This document shows, one piece after another, positions 1 through 4,894 of a stretch of 5,723 nucleotides of DNA (position 1 is its first letter; every line of letters begins with the position of its first letter). Origin of the DNA: 21-14-0-10-32-9 sp964501945 (lineage in GTDB: Archaea; Nanobdellota; Nanobdellia; Woesearchaeales; 21-14-0-10-32-9). The stretch is taken from assembly GCA_964501945.1 (NCBI GenBank), contig CAZCTY010000046.1, positions 1-5,723 on the forward strand. Reading direction: 5' to 3'. A program made the translations under genes and the position numbers. The notes beneath the pieces were generated by a model, which saw only the letters and a program-made list of their open reading frames with translations, was not told the DNA's origin and made no database searches.

Positions 1-21
1 GTTTGCATAAGGGTAGTCTGC

Positions 22-38
22 TTTTATAATTTATAAAA
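22..38. promoter_or_regulatory. Symmetric TATA-like palindrome
   Basis: TTTTATAA and TTATAAAA flank a central T, giving a perfect 17-bp palindrome. It resembles an archaeal TATA box readable in either direction. If used rightwards, transcription would start near 55-65, upstream of the GC-rich island at 117-220. No gene start is nearby and the surroundings are very AT-rich, so chance is quite possible. Confidence 0.2.
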
Positions 39-117
39 TTTTCGTTTTTTGTTACTTAGAAGTAAAAAATTTTAAAGTATTGAGCGAAATCTAAATTTTT
101 TCTAAAGAAAAATAACG

Positions 118-140
118 GTATGGGGCTTTACGCCCCATAC
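118..140. terminator. Perfect 9-bp hairpin, possible terminator of the ars-like operon
   Basis: GTATGGGGC (118-126) and GCCCCATAC (132-140) pair perfectly around a 5-base loop. Read on the minus strand, the stem is followed by CGTTATTTTTC, so it resembles a terminator about 150 bases beyond the permease stop. It could equally be a structural element of a non-coding RNA. The pairing is certain and its function is not. Confidence 0.4.
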
Positions 141-166
141 TAGTAGCGCGTCCACGGTGGTAATGG

Positions 167-193
167 TGGTGCGGGGGAAGGGACTCGCACTTT
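167..193 (-). repeat. tRNA-Leu 3'-end fragment (second copy of the 16-bp repeat)
   Basis: Bases 168-183 are identical to 4893-4908, which are residues T60 to C75 of the intact tRNA-Leu (3' half of the T arm, acceptor 3' strand, A73 and two Cs). Read on the minus strand this copy also continues into a full CCA. Beyond the 16-mer the match decays: the T loop reads TGCGAGT, and the 5' side of the T stem is A-rich, leaving only about 3 of 5 pairs. No matching GCGGGGG 5' acceptor strand lies upstream, so this is not a working tRNA. It could be a remnant of a second tRNA, or the duplicated target end left by an element that integrated into the tRNA 3' end. Confidence 0.5.
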
Positions 194-292
194 TCAGGTT
201 CAAATCTGTTCCGAGACTGGTTTTTTTGAGTTGAGTTGTAAAGTTCTATTTTTAAAAGAAAAAGTTTAAAATTTAGGAAGGATATATTTTGT

Positions 293-1408
293 TTAAACTA
301 AATATCCGAATATTAAGCCTGCAATCGTTGCATAAATAATAACTAAAGCAAGATAAGTTAGTGTTTTTTTATTTCCAAGAACTTTTCGTATAACAAGTAA
401 ATTTGGCAAACTCAAACTTGGGCCTGCAAGCAATAAGGCTAGTGCCGGGCCTAAATGCATTCCTTTATCAATTAAACCCTGAACTATAGGTATCTCGGTT
501 AATGTTGAAAAATACATGAATGCTCCGAAGATTGAACCTATAAAGTTACCAAGCAAGGTATTCTCTCCAACCAGGCGTTCTACTAATTGATTAGGTATTA
601 AAGGCATAATAAATCCTGCAATAAATACGCCTATGAATAGTAAGGGGAGTATTGTTTTTGAAAAACCCCAAGTCTCCTCAAGCCATTTCTTTGTTGTTTC
701 TTGTTTAAATTTAAACATTACAATTAAAATAATGCTTAAAATTATTAAAAACATAAAAAAATATTTTGTTATTTGCATTATCTGAAGACCATTAACAACT
801 AAAAAAGATATCATTAACAAGAAAAAAATAGTAATAGTTGTCTTTGTAATTCCTGTCTTTTCTGATTTGTTTAATAAAAAAGTGCCTTTTTGTATTTCTT
901 CTCTAAAAATTAAAGCCATAGTTAATCCTACAAGAACAGATATTGTTATTGCAGCGATTATTCTCGCAACGCCTATTTTATATCCAAGCACACTTAATGT
1001 CAAAAAAATGGCTGCAATGTTTATTGCAGGGCCTGCAAATAAAAAAGTTATTGCAGGACCAAGTCCTGCACCTCTTTTTCTTATTCCTGCAAATAAAGGC
1101 AATATTGTGCATGAACAAACAGCAAGTAAAGCTCCTGATACTGAAGCTACACTATATGAAACATATTTTTTTGCATCAGCGCCTAGAAACTTAAGTATTT
1201 GCTCTTTTTTAACAAAGACAATTATTCCTCCAGCAATGAACAATGCCGGAATCAAACAAGTTAATACGTGCTCACGAGCATATTCTCCGAGCAAAGAAAA
1301 ACCACTAAGAAGAGATTTTGTAAACCACTCCCTTTGCATAGGCACAAAGTAAAATATCAAAAAAACCACGGTAATTATTGAGAGATTATACCAATCTTTT
1401 TTTTCCAT
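293..1408 (-). CDS. arsP: Permease, ArsP/DUF318 (UPF0718) family
   Basis: Polytopic membrane protein of 371 residues with about 10-11 hydrophobic segments. Family knowledge: ArsP-type permeases (PF03773) export trivalent organoarsenicals in characterised bacteria; other members are untested. Seen here: a Cys-Ser-Cys motif (residues 98-100) followed by Pro within a hydrophobic segment, and two similar halves. A segment around residues 116-130 (Gly-Pro-Ala then Ala-Gly-Pro) recurs near residues 320-332, pointing to an internal duplication. I chose the ATG at 1408, which follows the thioredoxin stop by two bases, over the in-frame TTG at 1420 that would overlap it. Such tight spacing implies translational coupling. 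It is the last gene of the arsR-thioredoxin-permease operon, which supports metalloid efflux, but the true substrate is unknown. The gene symbol is by family and context. Confidence 0.85.
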   Translation of the reverse strand: MEKKDWYNLSIITVVFLIFYFVPMQREWFTKSLLSGFSLLGEYAREHVLTCLIPALFIAGGIIVFVKKEQILKFLGADAKKYVSYSVASVSGALLAVCSCTILPLFAGIRKRGAGLGPAITFLFAGPAINIAAIFLTLSVLGYKIGVARIIAAITISVLVGLTMALIFREEIQKGTFLLNKSEKTGITKTTITIFFLLMISFLVVNGLQIMQITKYFFMFLIILSIILIVMFKFKQETTKKWLEETWGFSKTILPLLFIGVFIAGFIMPLIPNQLVERLVGENTLLGNFIGSIFGAFMYFSTLTEIPIVQGLIDKGMHLGPALALLLAGPSLSLPNLLVIRKVLGNKKTLTYLALVIIYATIAGLIFGYLV

Positions 1409-1410
1409 TT

Positions 1411-1638
1411 TCAAAGCCAAGCCTTTATTTCTTCAACAGAGCATACTTCACCATAACTTTTAACTTCACCATCAATAACTATTGCAGGAGTACTCATCAC
1501 TCCGTATTCTATAATTTTATCAATTTCTGAAACTTTTATGATCTCAGTTTTAATGCCTTTTTCATTTATTGCCTTTTTGGCATTTTCTTCTAATGTTTTG
1601 CATTTCGGGCAACCAGTTCCAAGTATTTCTATCTTCAT
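1411..1638 (-). CDS. Small thioredoxin-like redox protein (thioredoxin_3 / redox-active disulfide protein 2 type)
   Basis: A 75-residue cytosolic thioredoxin-fold protein. The active-site Cys-Pro-Lys-Cys is at residues 10-13, right after the first beta strand, and the typical cis-proline is in Ser-Thr-Pro-Ala (Pro51). The length matches the compact archaeal family (PF13192, like MTH895), shorter than classical thioredoxin. A third cysteine lies near residue 66. The ATG at 1638 has a very strong Shine-Dalgarno site (GGAGGG, five bases upstream) that begins right at the arsR stop. Members of this family often sit beside DUF318 permeases and ArsR regulators. Inference: it keeps the permease, the regulator or the metalloid substrate reduced. 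No thioredoxin reductase is in this window, so the electron donor is unknown. Confidence 0.88.
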   Translation of the reverse strand: MKIEILGTGCPKCKTLEENAKKAINEKGIKTEIIKVSEIDKIIEYGVMSTPAIVIDGEVKSYGEVCSVEEIKAWL

Positions 1639-1643
1639 AAAAT

Positions 1644-1653
1644 CCCTCCTCTC
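1644..1653 (-). promoter_or_regulatory. Strong Shine-Dalgarno site of the thioredoxin-like gene
   Basis: On the minus strand GAGAGGAGGG precedes ATG at 1638 with a five-base spacer and overlaps the TGA stop of the arsR-like gene. It matches the archaeal anti-Shine-Dalgarno core well. The first genes of transcription units in this window lack such a site, so it marks internal-operon initiation. Confidence 0.8.
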
Positions 1654-1915
1654 ATAATAAATTCATTGATTTTAATTTAAGCATTAAATTCTTGTTTTTT
1701 ATTGAATAAATTATTTTTTTACCTTCTCTTCGACTTGTTAAAATGTTCGCATTTAATAGTTTCTTTAAATGCATAGATGTATTAGATTGAGTTTTATTTA
1801 TTAAATCAGGAATTTCGCATGCACAAAGATCTTTCTTTAACAAAGCCATTATTATTAGATGATTTGTTTCATTAGATAATGCTTTGAATACTTCTTTGTT
1901 TTTCTCAAAAGACAT
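1652..1915 (-). CDS. arsR: ArsR/SmtB-family metalloregulatory repressor
   Basis: An 87-residue winged-helix DNA-binding protein. The Asp-Leu-Cys-Ala-Cys-Glu segment (Cys31, Cys33) matches the Cys-X-Cys metal site in the helix ahead of the recognition helix of ArsR/CadC-like sensors. Recognition-helix residues 42-56 (Thr-Gln-Ser...His-Leu-Lys-Lys-Leu) and a wing with Arg-Arg-Glu-Gly-Lys near 62-66 follow. In the family, apo-protein dimers repress and release DNA on binding As(III), Sb(III) or soft metals. It is shorter than the usual 100-120 residues, mostly at the C terminus. First gene of the operon; the thioredoxin-like gene follows after 13 bases. The ATG at 1915 lies 27 bases from a TATA centre, so the mRNA is probably leaderless. 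A perfect inverted repeat covers the start, indicating autorepression. Which metal it senses cannot be told. Confidence 0.9.
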   Translation of the reverse strand: MSFEKNKEVFKALSNETNHLIIMALLKKDLCACEIPDLINKTQSNTSMHLKKLLNANILTSRREGKKIIYSIKNKNLMLKLKSMNLL

Positions 1916-1935
1916 ATCAACAACTATTGATATGT
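1912..1935. promoter_or_regulatory. Operator for the ArsR-type repressor
   Basis: ACATATCAA (1912-1920) and TTGATATGT (1927-1935) form a perfect 9-bp inverted repeat with a six-base spacer. It spans the predicted transcription start and the arsR ATG (1913-1915), just downstream of the TATA box. Its size and position fit an ArsR/SmtB operator at which the bound repressor blocks RNA polymerase. Binding by this ArsR is inference from adjacency. Confidence 0.72.
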
Positions 1936-1937
1936 TC

Positions 1938-1946
1938 TATTTAAAA
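1938..1946 (-). promoter_or_regulatory. TATA box of the arsR operon
   Basis: Minus-strand TTTTAAATA is centred at 1942, 27 bases upstream of the A of the arsR ATG. That is the archaeal TATA-to-start distance and predicts a leaderless mRNA. The operator at 1912-1935 begins directly downstream. Confidence 0.6.
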
Positions 1947-1962
1947 TTATTGATTTTAAAAA

Positions 1963-1980
1963 CGAAATACTTTTAATAAA
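1963..1980 (+). promoter_or_regulatory. BRE and TATA box of the lipoprotein gene
   Basis: CGAAATA (1963-1969) resembles a B-recognition element and is followed by TTTTAATAA (1971-1979). The TATA centre is about 24 bases before the ATG at 1999, again fitting a leaderless transcript. The divergent arsR TATA box lies about 33 bases away. The ArsR operator does not reach this promoter. Confidence 0.58.
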
Positions 1981-1998
1981 AGAAATTATTATGGGTGT

Positions 1999-2631
1999 AT
2001 GGTTAAGAAAACATTACTTTTAGCTATTTTCGCGGTTGCTTTGATTTTTACTGCTTGTTCAAGTAATGAAGGGAAGGATAATTTATATGTTGATGAAACT
2101 TATTTAATCGCGACATGTCCAACAACTCATGAATATTTAAAAAAAATAAATGTTCCTAGGGAGAAGATTATTCAAACAGAATCGACTGCTCAAGTACTTC
2201 AATTATTAAATGCAGGCGTTGTGCAAATAGCCTTCGTTGGAAGAAACGCGTATACAAATGAATTGGAAAAAGATGTTTTAAGAACGGAGTTGTTTAACCG
2301 AAACACAATAATTTCAAAAACAGACGTGCCTTTAAGCATAATTCAATTAAGAGAATTAACTTTATTGACATATTTATCAGAAAATGAAATACAAGAATAT
2401 GAATATTTAAAGTTTAAATTTATAGAAAAAGATGATTTAAAATATCAAAATCAAGATGATTTAATTTTAATTCCTTGGCGAGACTTTGATGAACATATAC
2501 AACAAGGATTTAAACTAATAAATATATATGATGGATTAAATAAACTAGATGTTTTTAGAAATCCTCAATTCTATTATGCGCAGGGATTTGAAGAATTGGT
2601 AAAAGAATTAGAACAAAAAATCAAACAATAA
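1999..2631 (+). CDS. Predicted lipoprotein, solute-binding-protein-like, function unknown
   Basis: A 210-residue secreted protein. The N terminus has Lys3-Lys4, a hydrophobic stretch (residues 5-17) and a lipobox-like Phe-Thr-Ala-Cys with Cys20 followed by Ser-Ser, so it is probably anchored to the outer face of the membrane. The mature part has Cys40-Pro-Thr-Thr-His44 and a segment around residues 63-81 (Ser-Thr-Ala-Gln-Val-Leu, then Ala-Gly-Val-Val-Gln-Ile-Ala-Phe-Val-Gly-Arg). That pattern recalls the first lobe of type 2 periplasmic binding proteins. At 210 residues it is short for that family (usually 250-350), and no ABC transporter is adjacent. The C terminus is rich in Lys and Glu. 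It is divergent from the arsR operon, sharing an 83-bp intergenic region. A role in metal or anion capture is possible but unproven. I do not recognise a specific family. Confidence 0.72.
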   Translation: MVKKTLLLAIFAVALIFTACSSNEGKDNLYVDETYLIATCPTTHEYLKKINVPREKIIQTESTAQVLQLLNAGVVQIAFVGRNAYTNELEKDVLRTELFNRNTIISKTDVPLSIIQLRELTLLTYLSENEIQEYEYLKFKFIEKDDLKYQNQDDLILIPWRDFDEHIQQGFKLINIYDGLNKLDVFRNPQFYYAQGFEELVKELEQKIKQ

Positions 2632-2641
2632 TTAAGTTCGC

Positions 2642-2725
2642 ACACATCGGATTTTGCCGTTATTAAATAAAAAATGTGTATAGTTTCGAATCTAAAATGA
2701 TGTTCATTTACTTAGGTGTTTTTTT
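2642..2725. terminator. Convergent termination region
   Basis: The lipoprotein gene (plus) and proC (minus) converge here. A seven-T run at 2719-2725 could end plus-strand transcripts. A run of six minus-strand Ts near 2669-2674 could end proC transcripts. ACACAT (2642-2647) pairs with ATGTGT (2674-2679), with a nested CGG/CCG. Archaeal termination depends mainly on oligo-T, so the hairpin may be incidental. Confidence 0.45.
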
Positions 2726-2731
2726 AAGTGG

Positions 2732-3505
2732 TTAATTTAACTCGTCGCTTCTCTTTATCGCTCTTGTAAATACATCTTTTATTGTTTTATTTATTTCGTT
2801 GTTTTTTAAGGCATCTAGTCCTGCTTGAGTTATTCCTTCTGGCGAAGTTACTTTTTTTATTAGTTCTTCGTCTTGCATTAAGTATTGTCCTGTTCCTTTG
2901 AGGACTTGATATAATAATTTTTTAGTTTTTTCTTCGTCAAGACCTCTTCTTTTTGCTTCTTGTACAAATTCTAGTGCGATATGTGCAAAAAATGCAGGAG
3001 AAGAACCTGCTATGATTGTGTATGTTGCTATTTCTTCTTCTCTAACTTGTATTGTTGACCCGATGCTTTCTAGTATTTTCTCTACTTGCTCTACATCTTC
3101 TCTAGTGCAGTTATCATTAGGAGTGTATGTTGATGACATTTCATTTATCTCACATAAAATATTTGGCATTACCCTCACTATCTTTGCAGAAGGAATTATT
3201 TTTTCCATTTTCTTTATCGTCTTTCCTGCTGCAACCGATACTATTATTTGGTTTTGAACATCGTTTTTAATTTCGCCTAAAACTTTTTCTATTATTTGTG
3301 GCTTTACACATAAAAATATTATATTTGCAGACATTATTTTTTTGTTATCTTTTGTAATTTCAACCCCTATCTCTTTCATTTTTTTTAATTGTTCTCTTTG
3401 ATTATCAGAGGCAATTATTTTGTTTGCTATTTTTGTTTTTTTTATGGCTTTTACAAGTGATTGTGCCATGTTTCCTGACCCTATAAATCCTATTTTCATT
3501 GTCAT
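2732..3505 (-). CDS. proC: Pyrroline-5-carboxylate reductase
   Basis: Cytosolic enzyme reducing 1-pyrroline-5-carboxylate to L-proline with NAD(P)H, the last step of proline synthesis. The Rossmann nucleotide-binding motif Gly-Phe-Ile-Gly-Ser-Gly-Asn-Met-Ala is at residues 6-14. Val-Lys-Pro (68-70), Met-Pro-Asn (113-115) and Gly-Ser-Ser-Pro-Ala-Phe (167-172) follow. The C-terminal dimerisation and substrate signature is Ser-Pro-Glu-Gly-Ile-Thr-Gln-Ala-Gly-Leu (221-230), where Ser-Pro-Gly-Gly-Thr-Thr is usual. At 257 residues it is full length. The ATG at 3505 is 25-26 bases from the TATA centre, so leaderless initiation fits. The ATG at 3499 (255 residues, closer to the usual Met-Lys-Ile-Gly start) has GGTG seven bases upstream and is a real alternative. 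No other proline genes are in this window. It lies 101 bases downstream of the ATPase stop and has its own promoter. Confidence 0.93.
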   Translation of the reverse strand: MTMKIGFIGSGNMAQSLVKAIKKTKIANKIIASDNQREQLKKMKEIGVEITKDNKKIMSANIIFLCVKPQIIEKVLGEIKNDVQNQIIVSVAAGKTIKKMEKIIPSAKIVRVMPNILCEINEMSSTYTPNDNCTREDVEQVEKILESIGSTIQVREEEIATYTIIAGSSPAFFAHIALEFVQEAKRRGLDEEKTKKLLYQVLKGTGQYLMQDEELIKKVTSPEGITQAGLDALKNNEINKTIKDVFTRAIKRSDELN

Positions 3506-3523
3506 ACACCAAATACTGAGAAT

Positions 3524-3535
3524 TATTATTTAAAA
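3524..3535 (-). promoter_or_regulatory. TATA box of proC
   Basis: Minus-strand TTTTAAATAATA, centred near 3530, lies about 25 bases from the ATG at 3505 and 31 from the ATG at 3499. This spacing favours 3505 if the transcript is leaderless. If transcription starts a few bases earlier, GGTG at 3507-3510 could act as a ribosome site for 3499. Confidence 0.55.
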
Positions 3536-3606
3536 GTTTGTTATTTTTTTGTTCTCGCTGAATTTTTTTATGTAATTTAAGCCTAATAATTATTGAATTT
3601 GTTTTT

Positions 3607-4722
3607 TCAATCTTCTATTTTTTCGAAATTTTTTGGTGTTACACTAATTGTGTTTTTTATGTGTTTGAATTCTTTTTGAAGCTCTATGAAGGCTTCTTCT
3701 TCGGTTGTTGTTAGTGATACTTGGTATGCTGTTTCTTTTTGTATAAAATCTACTTCTTTTTTTCCTTGCCAATGGAAGAGTTCTTCGCTTTTTCTTCTAA
3801 GCATTTGTGCAACTATTGCTTCAAATAAGTGTCTTTTATTTGTCTTTAATGAAAGTGCGGTTGTTAAACCATTGTCAATACAATAATATTTTGATGCTCT
3901 TGTTGCCCTATACTTAGTCTTTGCAGAATATGAGAAGAAAGGAACTTCGAATACGAGGTATGCGTCTACTAAATAAGATAAGTAATTTTCTGCTGTTCTG
4001 CTATTTACTCCTAGTTCTTTTGCTAATTTGTTCGCACTCACTTTTAATCCTGAATTAGATAATACGAATTGTGCTACTGCTTTGAATTGTTGCGTGGGAA
4101 CTATTTGGTGTTTTTCTAATATATCTCGGAGAAGTATGTCGTTGAAATATTGTTGTAGTAGTTTTATTTTCTTTTCGCTGTTTTTTTCAAGAACAATTTC
4201 TGGGAATCCTCCATATTTTAGATATGTTTCAAATGGTTCTTTGCTGAATTTTTTAAATTCATCAAAACTTAAAGGAAATATTTCAAAAGTTATGTTTCTT
4301 CCTGTAAGGACTGTTCCTAATTTAGGTGACATCATTGATATGTTGGATCCGCTTATTATGAATTTTTTATGTGTTTTTATGTCATAATATGTTCTAAGCC
4401 AAGATTCAAATTTTGGAACTTTTTGTATTTCATCAAAAAAATAATAATCCATATTGGGGTATTCTTTGACAATTTCTTCTAGTAATTCTATTCCTAAATA
4501 TGGTAATAATTTGTAATCATCAAAATTAACATAGATTGCTTTACCTTTGAGTCTTGATGCGACTTGTTTAAGAATTGTTGATTTTCCTGATCTTCTTACG
4601 CCTTTTATAATAATTATTTCAGGCCTTTTTAGCCAATCCTCAATAAGTTCAACATATTTAGTTCTTAGTATCCCCGTATCACTAAATTTCGTAGTGGTTG
4701 TTGCTTTAATTACTTCTTTCAT
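3607..4722 (-). CDS. AAA+ family ATPase with C-terminal DUF4143 domain (COG1373 type)
   Basis: A 371-residue soluble ATPase. Walker A Gly-Val-Arg-Arg-Ser-Gly-Lys-Ser is at residues 41-48. Walker B Phe-Phe-Asp-Glu ends at 97-98, and a Ser-Gly-Ser-Asn sensor-like motif is near 124-127. Then come the family-typical Leu-Thr-Gly-Arg and Pro-Leu-Ser-Phe-Asp-Glu-Phe (139-156) and a winged-helix-like stretch (about 228-256). A C-terminal DUF4143 region has Glu301 and Trp-Gln-Gly-Lys-Lys-Glu-Val-Asp-Phe (318-327), resembling a PD-(D/E)XK nuclease core. Family knowledge: these proteins are widespread and often multicopy, and their function is unsettled. I chose the ATG at 4722, which sits 26 bases from a TATA centre. 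An upstream in-frame GTG (4743) would abut the TATA box. A palindrome next to the promoter suggests regulation. It is monocistronic as far as visible. Confidence 0.87.
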   Translation of the reverse strand: MKEVIKATTTTKFSDTGILRTKYVELIEDWLKRPEIIIIKGVRRSGKSTILKQVASRLKGKAIYVNFDDYKLLPYLGIELLEEIVKEYPNMDYYFFDEIQKVPKFESWLRTYYDIKTHKKFIISGSNISMMSPKLGTVLTGRNITFEIFPLSFDEFKKFSKEPFETYLKYGGFPEIVLEKNSEKKIKLLQQYFNDILLRDILEKHQIVPTQQFKAVAQFVLSNSGLKVSANKLAKELGVNSRTAENYLSYLVDAYLVFEVPFFSYSAKTKYRATRASKYYCIDNGLTTALSLKTNKRHLFEAIVAQMLRRKSEELFHWQGKKEVDFIQKETAYQVSLTTTEEEAFIELQKEFKHIKNTISVTPKNFEKIED

Positions 4723-4744
4723 ATAAAATATGAAACTCAACACA

Positions 4745-4752
4745 TATATAAA
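4745..4752 (-). promoter_or_regulatory. TATA box of the DUF4143 ATPase gene
   Basis: Minus-strand TTTATATA is a near-ideal archaeal TATA box. Its centre is 26 bases upstream of the ATG at 4722, so the mRNA is predicted to be leaderless. This is the main reason for rejecting the GTG at 4743 as the start. Confidence 0.68.
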
Positions 4753-4753
4753 T

Positions 4754-4773
4754 GTTTGTATTGGAATACAAAC
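4754..4773. promoter_or_regulatory. Perfect palindrome beside the ATPase promoter, probable operator
   Basis: GTTTGTATT (4754-4762) and AATACAAAC (4765-4773) form a perfect 9-bp inverted repeat with a two-base spacer. It lies directly upstream of the TATA box, over the position of the BRE. A dimeric factor bound here could block TFB or, less likely, recruit it. The sequence is unlike the ArsR operator at 1912-1935, so a different regulator is expected. The ATPase itself has a winged-helix-like segment and might bind it, but this is speculation. Confidence 0.55.
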
Positions 4774-4803
4774 TTATTTAAATGATTTATAAAATAAATT
4801 CTT

Positions 4804-4894
4804 TTGTTTTTAACATATTTTAATAAAAAATGGCTCAAAAAGGACTCTAAAAAACTAGAAAAGGTTTTCTGCGCTTTGAACCTTAAAAATAAGG
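4804..4894 (-). terminator. tRNA-Leu trailer with tandem oligo-T terminators
   Basis: Downstream of the tRNA on the minus strand are several T runs: five Ts near 4886-4890, six near 4848-4853, five near 4838-4842 and six near 4825-4830. These are typical of archaeal termination. Two short inverted repeats, CCTTA/TAAGG (4881-4894) and AAGGTT/AACCTT (4861-4884), overlap the trailer and exclude each other. No gene is visible in 4774-4894. Confidence 0.5.

Larger units (their letters stand above)
117..227. ncRNA. GC-rich structured island, candidate non-coding RNA
   Basis: About 57% of bases 117-220 are G or C, and about 62% of 117-190, inside strongly AT-rich DNA. In AT-rich archaea such islands often mark structured RNA genes. 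Visible structure: a perfect 9-bp hairpin (118-126 with 132-140), a possible stem pairing 147-153 with 181-188 (one mismatch), a GTGCG/CGCAC pairing (169-173 region with 186-190), and a seven-T run at 221-227 that could end a plus-strand transcript. I found no box C/D motifs, SRP helix 8 motif or RNase P core, and no complete tRNA fold. There is no credible reading frame. It may instead be the 3' untranslated tail of the permease operon, or a decayed tRNA (see the entry at 167-193). Family and strand are unknown. Confidence 0.4.

Noticed and set aside
154..172. Minus-strand GCACCACCATTACCACC, which matches my memory of the E. coli thr leader region
   Set aside because: A short repetitive ACC-rich string with no leader ORF, attenuator or thr genes nearby; treated as coincidence.
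156..177. GG-rich run as a possible two-layer G-quadruplex
   Set aside because: Two-G tiers are weak, and much of the run is explained by the tRNA acceptor-like sequence.
867..1352. Plus-strand open frames inside the permease gene
   Set aside because: They are antisense shadows of a clear membrane-protein gene and have no start signals.
1409..1420. TTG start of the permease at 1420 (375 residues)
   Set aside because: It would overlap the thioredoxin-like gene, while the ATG at 1408 directly follows that gene's stop and fits coupled translation.
3012..4387. Plus-strand open frames inside proC and the ATPase gene
   Set aside because: They are antisense to genes with full family motifs and have no promoter or ribosome site.
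4723..4743. GTG start of the ATPase at 4743
   Set aside because: It directly abuts the TATA box, so it would lie upstream of the predicted transcript start; the ATG at 4722 has ideal spacing.
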